From Methylocystis heyeri (GTDB lineage: Bacteria; Pseudomonadota; Alphaproteobacteria; Rhizobiales; Beijerinckiaceae): a stretch of DNA of 64,000 nt. This document shows positions 1 through 9,256 of the stretch, one piece after another. Location: positions 4,114,501 through 4,178,500 of the forward strand of contig NZ_CP046052.1 in assembly GCF_004802635.2 (NCBI RefSeq), written 5' to 3'. Below the pieces are notes generated by a model. That model did not search any database. It saw nothing but the letters and a program-made list of their open reading frames with translations, and was not told the DNA's origin. The position numbers and the translations under genes are program-made. Positions within the stretch are counted from its first letter, which is position 1; the number at the start of each line of letters is the position of its first letter.

Positions 1-1
1 G

Positions 2-112
2 TTGCCCCGGCAGCAGAACGAAGCGGACCAAATTGCCGAGCGCGTCGGTGAGCGCGAGGATTTTGGTGGTCCAGCCGCCTTTGGATTTGCCTATGGCCTG
101 GCCCTGAGTCCC
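2..112 (-). CDS. IS5-family transposase OrfB, 5' fragment
   Basis: In the -1 frame relative to OrfA, the minus strand reads on as GTQGQAIGKSKGGWTTKIL and then a TDALGNLVRF segment. This is the normal continuation of IS427-group transposases. It runs off the window edge. It has no start codon of its own here and is expected to be made by frameshifting from OrfA. Confidence 0.75.
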
Positions 113-438
113 CCTTTTGCGCCCTGTCCATGGCGGTGGACCTTGACGATGGTGGCGTCGATCATGGCGTATTCCATGTCTGGATCGTCCGACACGGCGT
201 CAAACATCCGCTTGAACACATCGGCCTTCACCCAATCGCGAAAGCGTTTGAACACGGTGTTCCACTTGCCGAAGGCGGGAGGCAGATCGCGCCAGGGGCT
301 GCCCGTGCGCGCAATCCACAAGATCGCCTCTAAAAACAATCGCCCATCGCTCCCGGTCCGGCCGGGATCGGAGGGCTTGCCAAGACAAAAGGGCTCCAGC
401 TTCGACCATTGGCCGTCCGTCAGACAGAATCGGGGCAT
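91..438 (-). CDS. IS5-family transposase OrfA
   Basis: A 115-residue protein opening with the typical IS5/IS427 N-terminus (LTDGQWSKLEP) followed by RTGSPWRDLP and a helix rich in KRFRDW. It contains the first catalytic Asp region (AMIDATIVKVHRHGQGAKGG). The frame stops just after the slippery run at 110-118. Continuation of the protein in the -1 frame gives the expected family sequence, so the active transposase is probably an OrfAB frameshift fusion. High confidence for the family; activity is unknown because the rest lies off the window. Confidence 0.85.
   Translation of the reverse strand: MPRFCLTDGQWSKLEPFCLGKPSDPGRTGSDGRLFLEAILWIARTGSPWRDLPPAFGKWNTVFKRFRDWVKADVFKRMFDAVSDDPDMEYAMIDATIVKVHRHGQGAKGGLRARP
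110..118 (-). promoter_or_regulatory. Putative -1 programmed frameshift site
   Basis: On the minus strand the run AAAAGGGGG sits exactly where the OrfA frame must change to the OrfB frame. Slipping back one base on the G run joins GAKGG to GTQGQ. A/G homopolymer slippage of this kind is the usual mechanism in this IS group. This assignment rests on frame continuity, not measurement. Confidence 0.6.
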
Positions 439-590
439 TGCAAACTCCTTTCGGAGCTTGAATCATCCTTCCACCAAAATGGGAATCCTGATTCTCAACA
501 GGCCCTAGGCTAGTATCCGGTTAAGGTTGATTTTTTAAAAACGAAGCTTGGCCGCGTCCCCGGGGTCGGCCAACAATCCCCCGGAGAGAT

Positions 591-1214
591 ATGCTCAGGA
601 TAGGAATCAGGCCCGATCATCGCCACGACGGAGCTTCGCCTTTGCGCTTCCCGATCCTGGGCCTGGCGGTCCTGGTCGCTTTTCTCTCGGGCTGCGGCGC
701 GCCGCCGCGCGCGACCTTCGACCTGCGCGACGCCTCGCTTCCCGAACCCACTCACGTTTCGAGCCCGAGACGGAAGGCGCTGGTTCGAGTCGCCGAGCCA
801 GCGGCCGAACAGCTCCTGAACTCGAACCGGCTGGCGATCCGGGAAGCGGGCGGCTCGCTCGGTTATCTCGCGGATGCGCAATGGGCGGATCGGGCGCCCC
901 GGCTGATCCAGGGCAGGCTCGTCGCGCGTCTTCTCCGGGACGGAGTGGACGCCTCGTTCCAGGGCGGCGCGACCGGCTATCAGCTGACGACGGATCTGCG
1001 ACGTTTCGAGATCGACGCCGCGAGAGGGGTCGCCGTCGTCGAAATGGCGGCGCGGCTGTCGGACGACAAAAGCGGCGCGTTGCGCGGCGAGGCGGTGTTT
1101 TCGGGAGAGGCGCCGGCGCCGCACACAATCGGGCCGGAGGCGGCGCACGCCCTGGAGTCGGCGCTCGATCCGGTCGCGGGAGAGCTCGCTCTCTGGGTGA
1201 GGCGGCGCATCTAG
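591..1214 (+). CDS. ABC-type transport auxiliary lipoprotein (PqiC/YmbA-like)
   Basis: A 207-residue lipoprotein. The hydrophobic signal ends in a lipobox LSGC around residue 35, followed by a segment rich in Arg, Asp and Glu. The pattern RVAEPAAEQLLNSNRLAIRE, then LGYLADAQWADRAPRLIQ, is characteristic of the ABC_trans_aux family, in which outer-membrane lipoproteins assist Mce/Mla-type lipid ABC transporters. Such genes normally end an operon encoding permease, ATPase and MCE-domain protein. Here an IS element begins about 85 bases upstream and no partners are visible, so the gene may be separated from its operon or lacking its native promoter. The start is supported by GGAGAG before ATG. 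Confidence 0.75.
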   Translation: MLRIGIRPDHRHDGASPLRFPILGLAVLVAFLSGCGAPPRATFDLRDASLPEPTHVSSPRRKALVRVAEPAAEQLLNSNRLAIREAGGSLGYLADAQWADRAPRLIQGRLVARLLRDGVDASFQGGATGYQLTTDLRRFEIDAARGVAVVEMAARLSDDKSGALRGEAVFSGEAPAPHTIGPEAAHALESALDPVAGELALWVRRRI

Positions 1215-1460
1215 CCCGCCTGCGCAGAAAAGGTGCGAGCCGGTTTTTTCGCGGCCCCGCCCGGCGGGGCGAAAATAGAACCGGTCAAAGGGACTAGCGC
1301 AGCTTTCGGCCCGGTGGTAACTGATCGGCGCAACGATAAGAAAGCGCGCCGCTTTGCTGGTTCCGCGCATCAGGCCTCCCGATTTTCGGGCCGTGGCCGC
1401 GGGGAATTGAGCCGAGCTGGCGCGAACGCCGCGAACCACCTCGAGAAAGAGAACCCGACC

Positions 1461-1850
1461 ATGGTGAAGACCTGCCTGGATGATCAGAAGACCCGTTATG
1501 GAGCGGAGCCAGGCGGCGGGGCGCCGACGAAGGCCAAGATCACCTTCATCGACTCCCATGGTCAGGAGCGCACCGTCGAGGGCGAGATCGGCTCCACGGT
1601 GATGGAGACCGCGCGGCGCAACGACATTCCCGAGATCGCGGCCGAATGCGGCGGGGCCTGCGCCTGCGCCACCTGTCATGTCTATGTCGACCCCGCCTGG
1701 GTCGAGAAGGCGGGAGCGCGCTCGCCGATGGAAGAGGACATGCTGGATTTCGCCTTCGACGTGAAGCCGAACTCCCGGCTGTGCTGCCAGATCACGGTCA
1801 AGGCCGATCTCGACGGCCTCATCGTGCGGACCCCGGCGCAGCAGGGCTGA
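1461..1850 (+). CDS. [2Fe-2S] ferredoxin, adrenodoxin type
   Basis: A 129-residue soluble electron carrier. The cluster ligands are visible as C-GGACA-C-AT-C in the middle and a fourth Cys in the LCCQITV segment near the C-terminus, the arrangement of vertebrate-type/adrenodoxin-like ferredoxins. There is a roughly 25-residue N-terminal extension before the KITFIDSHG core. The ATG at 1461 fits the length. The gene lies 190 bases upstream of a ferredoxin-NADP reductase-like gene on the same strand, suggesting a redox pair. The final acceptor is not evident; cytochrome P450 or Fe-S assembly systems are the usual clients. Confidence 0.88.
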   Translation: MVKTCLDDQKTRYGAEPGGGAPTKAKITFIDSHGQERTVEGEIGSTVMETARRNDIPEIAAECGGACACATCHVYVDPAWVEKAGARSPMEEDMLDFAFDVKPNSRLCCQITVKADLDGLIVRTPAQQG

Positions 1851-2038
1851 GCGCGGGACGGCGAGGCGGGCGCGTGGAAGTCCGCCTTTCGCCCGGTTTG
1901 CGGTTGCGTCTTTTCGCTTTTGCTATAGAGCAGTGACCGGGTTGGCGCCTCAGCGCGCCTTGTTTTTCTTGATCGAAAGCTTCCCAACGGGTTGGATTCC
2001 CGGAAGGATGGGCGAAAGAGTTTCGCGGCGAAGGATAA

Positions 2039-3079
<1,041 letters not shown>

Positions 3080-3162
3080 GCCGGCGATCGGGTCGCTGCG
3101 CGCCTCGCGATGACATCGCGAGGCAGACCCAAGGTTCCGCCCGGTCGGAACCGCTCCGATCA

Positions 3163-3262
3163 GAGCATGTTCCCAAAAAGTGCGAAGCGGGTTTTGGAAA
3201 AGAACACGCTCCGTCAATGAGATCTGGAGCGCGTTCGACTGCGTTTAACCCGAACGCGCTCT
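3163..3262. repeat. Palindromic intergenic repeat, family A copy 1
   Basis: A sequence beginning GCATGTTCCCAAAA, then GCGAAGCGG, TTTTGGAAAAGAACA and CAATG, ending in an inverted pair GAGCGCGTTCG/CGAACGCGCT. A second copy with the same order of blocks lies at 29138-29236. This copy lies between the FNR-like gene and the convergent cobW-type gene, touching its stop codon. Just upstream, 3102-3124 is an independent perfect 11-bp inverted repeat (gcctcgcgatg/catcgcgaggc), which may act as a transcription end structure but has no T tract. Confidence 0.75.
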
Positions 3263-4418
3263 ACGCCAGCAGCCCGCTGCTTTTCGGCGCCAAGGGATTG
3301 TCCGTCAGCGCCGCGGCGTCGGGCGTCCCCACCGCCGGCGTTCCGGCGAAGGCGGCGTATAGCCCGGCGACGAAGCTTTCTTCCAGATCCTTGACGATGA
3401 ACACGATCCGGGTGCGGCGGTCCGCATCCGGCCAGGCTTCCAGCCGGTGCGGCGGATGGAAGACATGCTGGACGCCATGGATAACGACCGGCCGGGCGGG
3501 GTCGTCGGTGAGGCCCACTATGCCTTTCACGCGCAAGAGGCGGGGGCCATGCGCCTGGCGCAGAAGATCCAGGAACATATCGAAAGCCGTGGGCGCGAGC
3601 GGCGTGTCGCTGGCGAGGCAAAAGGCGCGGATGTGATCGTCATGGCGGTTGGCGTCATGATGATGCGCATGGCCATGGTGATGATGATGGTCGCTCTCGT
3701 GACGGGCCTGCGCGACGCTTTCCGCGTTGAGCCACTCCGCCACCCGGGGGATTTTGCCGGTGGGATCGTAAAGGCCGCAATCCAGGATCGCGGTGGGCGT
3801 CGCTTCCCCTTCGGCGGCGACCAGAATGCGCGCGCCGGGGTTGAGCCGCCTCAGCCGTTCCATGAGTTCGGGTAGCCGCTCCGCTCCTTCGGGAATATCC
3901 GATTTGGTTATGACGAGGCGGTCGGCGACGGCGGCCTGCCTGACCGCTTCCTCATGGGCGTCGAGCGTCGCCGCGCCGTTTACGGCGTCGACCAGCGTGA
4001 CGACCCCATCGAGCCGGTAACGCAGCATGAGATAGGGATGGTACATGATCGCATGCAGGATCGGAGCGGGATCGGCCAGCCCGGTGGTCTCCAGCACCAC
4101 GCGGCGGAAGGGCGTCATTCTCCCGTTGTCGCGTTTGCGCAGGAGGTCTTCGAGGGTCGCGACGAGATCGCCCCTTATCGTGCAGCAGACGCAGCCCGAA
4201 CTCATCAGGATCATGTCGCCGTCGATCTTTTCCACAAAGAGATGATCGAGGCCCACCTCGCCGAATTCGTTGATCAGAACCAGCGTATCGGAAAGCTCCG
4301 GCGCCGCCAGCAGCCGATTGAGCAGCGTCGTCTTGCCGGCGCCGAGGAAGCCGGTGAGCACGGTGAGCGGCAGCGGCGGCGGCGGGCGTCGCGGCGAGGA
4401 GGATTGCTCGGCGTTCAT
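3261..4418 (-). CDS. COG0523 (CobW-family) GTPase, putative metal chaperone
   Basis: A 385-residue G3E GTPase. It shows Walker A GFLGAGKT (residues 23-30), the family-defining metal-binding CxCC (C76, C78, C79, in SSGCVCCTIRGDL), ETTGLADP, and the guanine-recognition TKSD. A strongly His-rich loop (around residues 240-260, with HHHHHGHAHHH) probably binds Zn, Co or Ni. The CobW C-terminal domain follows. Its ATG overlaps the stop of the upstream D,D-carboxypeptidase by four bases, so translation is probably coupled. The name CobW is historical; the metal and client are unknown and zinc allocation is as plausible as cobalt. Confidence 0.85.
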   Translation of the reverse strand: MNAEQSSSPRRPPPPLPLTVLTGFLGAGKTTLLNRLLAAPELSDTLVLINEFGEVGLDHLFVEKIDGDMILMSSGCVCCTIRGDLVATLEDLLRKRDNGRMTPFRRVVLETTGLADPAPILHAIMYHPYLMLRYRLDGVVTLVDAVNGAATLDAHEEAVRQAAVADRLVITKSDIPEGAERLPELMERLRRLNPGARILVAAEGEATPTAILDCGLYDPTGKIPRVAEWLNAESVAQARHESDHHHHHGHAHHHDANRHDDHIRAFCLASDTPLAPTAFDMFLDLLRQAHGPRLLRVKGIVGLTDDPARPVVIHGVQHVFHPPHRLEAWPDADRRTRIVFIVKDLEESFVAGLYAAFAGTPAVGTPDAAALTDNPLAPKSSGLLA

Positions 4419-5956
4419 CGGGCGTCGCCGGCCTCCGCATTGCCTGCCGCGGCGTTGTCATGCCCCTTGGCGCCCGCGGCGGCGTGATGGCCCTTGGCGG
4501 CGTTTTTGGACTTGGCCTTGGCGGCGTGTTTTTCGGCTGTCGCGGCGGCGGGCTTTTCCGCATGGTGGGCGGGTTTCGCCGCAGCGGTTTTCGCGCCGGC
4601 TTTGCCTTTGCCGGAGGCGCTCTTTCCGGCGGGCGGCTTCGCCTGTGGGGTCTTCTCCGGTTCCTCGGCGCCCGCGGCGGGTTCAGCTTTGGCCGCCTTG
4701 GCGAGTTGCGCCTTGCCATGGCGGCCGTGGCCGCGCAGAGGCTTCGCGTCCGGGGCGGCGCGCGAGATCGGCGAAGCCCCCGCCGCCTCGTTTTTATCCG
4801 AGGAGTAGGCGGCGACCTCCGCATCCGCTCCGATCGCGACGCCGGCGGGCCGGGCTCGCGCAACGGGTCCCTGATAGCCGGGCGCGCGGCCGGCGAAGAC
4901 CGGCACGGGCTGGAATTGCGGGCGCGGCAAACGGGCGAGATCCTTGACGCTCACATGCTGCTGGCCGCCGGCCAGGGCGTCGACCACGGCGTTGCCGGTC
5001 GGCGGCGCGGTGATCGGTATCGACATGTCCTCGACCTCGGCCAGAAATTCCTCATTGGCCTTGGCGCGATGGCGGCAGACGGAATCCCGCATGTTCGGGG
5101 CGGTCCCGCCCGGACCGAAGCCCGGCAGCGCCTCCGGCGTTCCCATGGGCGAACCCGTCTGGAACGCGCGATCGAGCAGGGACGCGGCTTTGGCGGTGCG
5201 GGCTCCCGGCGACGGCGCTCCCAGGACCACGGCGATGAGCTTCTGGCCGCCATGGGTGGCCGAGGCCACGAGATTATAGCCGGCGGGGCAGGTGAAGCCG
5301 GTCTTCATGCCGTCGGCTCCCGGATAGCGGCCCAGCATTCCGTTGTGGTTGGGCACGATCTGGCCGGCGAACTGCATGGCGCCGACATTGTAGAGTTCGG
5401 CGGATTCGGGAAATTGCAGAAGCAGGGCCCGCGCCAGCATCGCGAGGTCGCGCGCGGAGGTGACATGGCGGTCGTCCGGCAGGCCGTTGGGGTTGACCCA
5501 ATGCGACTCCCGCATGCCGAGCGTCGCCGAAGCCTTGTTCATTTCGTCGGCGAAAGCCTCGACCGAGCCGGAAACGCCTTCGGCGATGGTGACGGCGACG
5601 TCGTTGGCGGATTTCACCATCAGCATGATGAGGGCGTTGCGGAGAGTGACCTCCGACCCTGGTCTGAATCCCATTTTCGAGGGCGCCATCCTCGCGGCCC
5701 GGGCCGAGACGACCAGAGGCGTGTCCATCGTCAGGCGGTTTTGCCGCACCGCGTCGAGCGCCACATAGACGGTCATCAATTTGGTCACGGACGCCGGATA
5801 CCAGACGGCCGTGGCCTGATCCTGCTCGAGGATCTGTCCGCTGGCGACATCCACCACGATCGAGGGCGTGGCGCGCGCGGGAGCAGCCAAACAGGCCGTA
5901 AGCGCCGCGCCTGCGGCGAGGGCTCCGGTGAAAACGCGATTAACCAATGGACGCAT
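4415..5956 (-). CDS. D-alanyl-D-alanine carboxypeptidase, S11 family, with Ala/Lys/His-rich tail
   Basis: A 513-residue penicillin-binding-protein-type serine peptidase that trims peptidoglycan stem peptides in the periplasm. A signal peptide follows the chosen ATG (MRPLVNRVFTG to PARA). Catalytic motifs are SVTK (S56-K59), SAN (116-118) and KTG (218-220). After the catalytic and beta domains, the last 150 or so residues are low-complexity and rich in Ala, Lys and His (for example AKPAHHAEKP and GHHAAAGAKGH). This tail is likely a cell-wall-interacting or metal-binding extension rather than a membrane anchor. A longer frame extends to 6043, but only the start at 5956 places the signal peptide at the N-terminus. 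Confidence 0.88.
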   Translation of the reverse strand: MRPLVNRVFTGALAAGAALTACLAAPARATPSIVVDVASGQILEQDQATAVWYPASVTKLMTVYVALDAVRQNRLTMDTPLVVSARAARMAPSKMGFRPGSEVTLRNALIMLMVKSANDVAVTIAEGVSGSVEAFADEMNKASATLGMRESHWVNPNGLPDDRHVTSARDLAMLARALLLQFPESAELYNVGAMQFAGQIVPNHNGMLGRYPGADGMKTGFTCPAGYNLVASATHGGQKLIAVVLGAPSPGARTAKAASLLDRAFQTGSPMGTPEALPGFGPGGTAPNMRDSVCRHRAKANEEFLAEVEDMSIPITAPPTGNAVVDALAGGQQHVSVKDLARLPRPQFQPVPVFAGRAPGYQGPVARARPAGVAIGADAEVAAYSSDKNEAAGASPISRAAPDAKPLRGHGRHGKAQLAKAAKAEPAAGAEEPEKTPQAKPPAGKSASGKGKAGAKTAAAKPAHHAEKPAAATAEKHAAKAKSKNAAKGHHAAAGAKGHDNAAAGNAEAGDAR

Positions 5957-6168
5957 CCGATGTCTTCTCTTCTCGGTTTCCGCGCGAAATCTCGTCGCCG
6001 TGAGACAAGGATAAAGGGCAAAGCGCGCGGGTTCAAACTCCACCGCAAATGCGGCAAAGGCGTGCCCAGCCGCGATTTTCTCGATCGGACGGCCCCTTTT
6101 TAGCCTCTTTTAGGCTGATTCCATGCTATTTCTTGTGCTGGAAGCTGCGCTCTGAGGTGAAGACTGCG

Positions 6169-7068
6169 GTGATCGACAAACTGGAATTTTTTATCACCGT
6201 CGCGAAGGAACGCAGTTTCTCGCGCGCGGCGGAGCTTTGCGGCGTTACGCAGCCCACGCTCTCGGCCGGAATAAAGCAGCTCGAGGACATGCTCGGCGTC
6301 CTGCTGGTCAACCGGTCCTCCCGTTTCCACGGCCTGACCGCGGAAGGCGAGCGCGTGCTGGTGTGGGCGAAGCGCATCGTCGCGGACGCGCGGGCGATGC
6401 GGCTGGAGGTGCGGAACCTGCGCGAAGGGCTTTCAGGCCAGCTCAAGATCGCCGTCATCCCGACCGCCGTCGGCATTCTTTCCGCTCTCGCGGGCCCTTA
6501 TCTCGAAAAGCACCCCGGCGTGCGATTCAAGGCGCTCTCGGCGTCCTCGTCCGAAATACTGACGATGATGGACAATCTCGATATAGACGCGGGGCTCACC
6601 TATCTCGACAACGAGCCTTTGGGGCGCGTGCGCTCGACGCCTCTTTACGCCGAGCGCTATCGCCTGCTGACGGTCGCAGGCAATCCGCTGGCCGATCGGG
6701 AAACCGTGACATGGGCGGATGTCGGGAGCATCCCGCTCTGCCTGCTCACCCCGGACATGCAGAATCGCCGGATCGTCGAGGCTCTGGTCGGCGAGGCGGG
6801 CGGCGCGATCGAGCCCGTGATGGAGTCGAATTCGGTCCTGCTGCTTTTCGAGCAGGTGAAGGCCGGACGATGGGCCACCATCATGCCCGAGAAACTCGCG
6901 GAAACGCTCGGCATCGGCGGCGCGCTGCGCTCCATTCCGATCATAGCGCCGGAAGCCGTGCATCAGATCGGACTGGTGGTTCCCAACCGCGATCCGATGA
7001 TTCCCCAGGTGGCGGCCCTGCTGGCGGAGGCGAAGAGGCTAGCCCCGTTGCTGGTGCAAAAGGGTTGA
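6169..7068 (+). CDS. fdsR: LysR-type regulator of formate dehydrogenase (FdsR-like)
   Basis: A 299-residue LysR regulator. The winged helix-turn-helix is at the N-terminus (LEFFITVAKERSFSRAAEL, then TQPTLSAGIKQLE). The effector-binding domain follows from about residue 90. It sits immediately upstream of, and on the same strand as, fdsGBA, the usual place of FdsR, so it probably controls that operon in response to formate. The GTG at 6169 has GAGGTG 8 bases upstream and gives the expected N-terminus; GTG 6157 is an alternative. Family call is firm; the specific role is inferred from position. Confidence 0.85.
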   Translation: MIDKLEFFITVAKERSFSRAAELCGVTQPTLSAGIKQLEDMLGVLLVNRSSRFHGLTAEGERVLVWAKRIVADARAMRLEVRNLREGLSGQLKIAVIPTAVGILSALAGPYLEKHPGVRFKALSASSSEILTMMDNLDIDAGLTYLDNEPLGRVRSTPLYAERYRLLTVAGNPLADRETVTWADVGSIPLCLLTPDMQNRRIVEALVGEAGGAIEPVMESNSVLLLFEQVKAGRWATIMPEKLAETLGIGGALRSIPIIAPEAVHQIGLVVPNRDPMIPQVAALLAEAKRLAPLLVQKG

Positions 7069-7089
7069 TAACAAAGCCCTGACAGGCTT

Positions 7090-7106
7090 GATAGGGAACG
7101 CCTATC
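7090..7106. promoter_or_regulatory. Perfect inverted repeat, candidate LysR-type operator of fds
   Basis: In the 148-base gap between the regulator and fdsG lies GATAGG-N5-CCTATC, a perfect 6-bp inverted repeat with a 5-base spacer. The ATA/TAT half-sites and dyad fit LysR-type binding boxes. No other comparable dyad was seen in this gap. Binding is inferred only. Confidence 0.45.
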
Positions 7107-7216
7107 GTTCCACGATTCAAGTCTATTGATCGGGCGCGGCTTTTGCTGCACTGTCATAATAATAAGGAAAATGGCGGATTTCGCAACCGCTAAGGCTAAG
7201 ATGTCGAGGGAATGAA

Positions 7217-7693
7217 ATGTCCGCAGGAGTGCCGTGGGACGCCGCCCGGGCGCAGGAGATCATCTCCGCCCATCTCGGGTTGGAAGGTCCCGCATTGCCG
7301 ATTCTCCACGCCGTGAAAAAAGAATTCGGCTACGTGCCCGAGGCCGCGGTGCCGCTGATTGCGGACGCCTTGAACGTCTCCCGGGCGGAAATGCATGGCG
7401 TCGTCACCTTCTATCACGAGTTCAACCGCGAGCCACACGGCCGCCATGTCCTGAAGATCTGCCGCGCGGAAGCCTGTCAGTCCCTCGGCGCCGAAAAGCT
7501 CGCGCGTGATTTTCTCGCGCAGCTGAAGATCGAATGGGGCCAGACGACCCCCGACGGCGCGCTGACGGTCGAGCCGATCTATTGCCTCGGCCTTTGCGCT
7601 CACAGTCCTTCCGCCCTCTACGACGACGAGCCGATGGGATGGGTGGACGCCGAACGCCTCAATGAGATCGCCGCGGAGGCGCAAAACAAATGA
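7217..7693 (+). CDS. fdsG: NAD-dependent formate dehydrogenase, gamma subunit
   Basis: A 158-residue NuoE-like subunit carrying one [2Fe-2S] cluster. The cluster ligands are visible as C-x4-C in CRAEACQSLG and C-x3-C in CLGLCAHSP. It passes electrons within the cytoplasmic FdsGBAD complex, which oxidises formate to CO2 and reduces NAD+. First structural gene of the operon; its TGA overlaps the fdsB ATG (ATGA at 7690). In methylotrophs this enzyme is the last step of C1 oxidation. Confidence 0.95.
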   Translation: MSAGVPWDAARAQEIISAHLGLEGPALPILHAVKKEFGYVPEAAVPLIADALNVSRAEMHGVVTFYHEFNREPHGRHVLKICRAEACQSLGAEKLARDFLAQLKIEWGQTTPDGALTVEPIYCLGLCAHSPSALYDDEPMGWVDAERLNEIAAEAQNK

Positions 7694-9246
7694 CGAAGGT
7701 TTACGTCCCGCTGGATTTCGCGGCGCAGGCGATGGGCGCCGAGCGCGTCGTCGCCGCGATCGAAAAGGAAGCCGCCCTGCGCGGCGTCAATGTTCAGATC
7801 GTGCGCAACGGCTCGCGCGGTCTTTTGTGGCTGGAGCCCCTCGTCGAGGTCGAGACGACGGAAGGCCGCGTCGGCTACGGCAATGTGAAGCCGTCCGATG
7901 TGCCGGCGCTTTTCGATGCCGGTTTTCTCTTCGGCGGCGCGCATTCATCCTCCATCGGCAAGGTCGAGGAGCACCCCTACTGGAAGCGCCAGAAGCGCAT
8001 CACTTTCAAGCGCTGCGGCGTCATCGACGCGCTGTCGCTGGATGAATATATCGCGCATGGCGGCTTCAGGGGTCTCGCCCGCGCTTTCGCCATCGGCCCC
8101 GAGAAGACGATCGAGGAAATCGCCACTTCCGGCCTGCGCGGCCGCGGCGGCGCCGGTTTTCCGGTCGGGATCAAGTGGAAGACCGTCCACGACTGCAAGG
8201 CCGACCGCAAATATGTGGTGGTCAACGCGGATGAGGGCGACTCAGGCACATTCGCCGACCGCATGATCATGGAAGGCGATCCCTTCTCGCTGATCGAGGG
8301 CATGATCATTTGCGGCCACGCCATCGGCGCCGACAAGGGCTATGTCTATCTGCGCGTCGAATATCCGCAGACCGCCAAGGTTCTCGGTAAGGCGGTGGAG
8401 CTCGCGCGCGCGGCCGGCTGGCTGGGGCCGAAGGTGAACGGCTCCAATGATTTCGCTTTCGACGTCGAAGTGCGCATCGCCGCCGGCGCCTATGTTTGCG
8501 GCGAGGAAACCTCGCTGCTCGAAAGCCTCGAAGGCAAGCGCGGCATCGTGCGCGCCAAGCCGCCGTTCCCGGCTTTCGAAGGCCTGTTCGGCAAGCCGAC
8601 GGTGGTCAACAACGTCCTGTCCATCGCGACCGCGCCGATGATTCTCGAGGACGGCGGCGCCGCCTATGCGTCCTACGGCATGGACCGTTCGCGCGGCACT
8701 ATTCCGCTGCAGATCGCCGGCAACGTCAAATTTGGCGGGTTGTTCGAGGCGCCTTTCGGCCTCAAGCTCAGCGAGATCGTCAACGACATCGGCGGCGGCA
8801 CGCTGTCGGGGCGGCCGGTAAAGGCCGTGCAGGTCGGCGGTCCGCTCGGAGCCTATGTCCCGGTTTCGCTATTCGACACGCCTTTCGACTATGAGGCTTA
8901 CACCAAGGTCGACAGCCTGATCGGCCACGGCGGCCTCGTCGTTTTCGACGACACGGTCGACATGTCGTGGATGGCCCGCTTCGGCATGGAGTTCTGCGCC
9001 GTAGAAAGTTGCGGCAAGTGCACGCCCTGCCGCATCGGATCGACCCGCGGCGTCGAGACCATCGACAAGATCCGCGCGGGCGAGAACGTCGCGAGCAATA
9101 TCGATCTGCTCAAGGATCTGTGCAACACGATGAAATTTGGTTCGCTGTGCGCGCTGGGAGGGTTCGCTCCCTATCCGGTGGAAAGCGCATTGCGTCATTT
9201 TCCGGAAGACTTCCAAAAGCCGGCCCTTGAAGCCGCTGCCGAGTGA
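7690..9246 (+). CDS. fdsB: NAD-dependent formate dehydrogenase, beta subunit
   Basis: A 518-residue NuoF-like flavoprotein that binds FMN and NAD+ and delivers electrons to NAD+. It shows an N-terminal thioredoxin-like region, the nucleotide-binding GRGGAGFPVG, the CGEETSLLESLEGKRG segment, and a C-terminal [4Fe-4S] motif ESCGKCTPCRIGS. Length matches FdsB/HoxF-like proteins. It overlaps fdsG by four bases and is followed 10 bases later by fdsA, so it is clearly one operon. Confidence 0.95.
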   Translation: MTKVYVPLDFAAQAMGAERVVAAIEKEAALRGVNVQIVRNGSRGLLWLEPLVEVETTEGRVGYGNVKPSDVPALFDAGFLFGGAHSSSIGKVEEHPYWKRQKRITFKRCGVIDALSLDEYIAHGGFRGLARAFAIGPEKTIEEIATSGLRGRGGAGFPVGIKWKTVHDCKADRKYVVVNADEGDSGTFADRMIMEGDPFSLIEGMIICGHAIGADKGYVYLRVEYPQTAKVLGKAVELARAAGWLGPKVNGSNDFAFDVEVRIAAGAYVCGEETSLLESLEGKRGIVRAKPPFPAFEGLFGKPTVVNNVLSIATAPMILEDGGAAYASYGMDRSRGTIPLQIAGNVKFGGLFEAPFGLKLSEIVNDIGGGTLSGRPVKAVQVGGPLGAYVPVSLFDTPFDYEAYTKVDSLIGHGGLVVFDDTVDMSWMARFGMEFCAVESCGKCTPCRIGSTRGVETIDKIRAGENVASNIDLLKDLCNTMKFGSLCALGGFAPYPVESALRHFPEDFQKPALEAAAE

Positions 9247-9256
9247 GGTGCTGACC

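Larger units (their letters stand above)
1..508 (-). mobile_element. IS5-family (IS427-like) insertion sequence, partial
   Basis: One end of an IS5-family element read on the minus strand and cut by the window start. It carries the transposase N-terminus followed by a second overlapping frame, the two-frame organisation of the IS427 subgroup. The terminal region before the transposase start (about 440-505) ends next to two CTAG copies (505-508 and 510-513), which fits a CTAG-type target duplication. The other end is outside the window, so completeness and exact borders cannot be judged. Confidence 0.8.

Noticed and set aside
1219..1285. GCCCCGC/GCGGGGC hairpin as terminator of the lipoprotein gene
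   Set aside because: The stem is good but is followed by AAAAT rather than a T run on the relevant strand.
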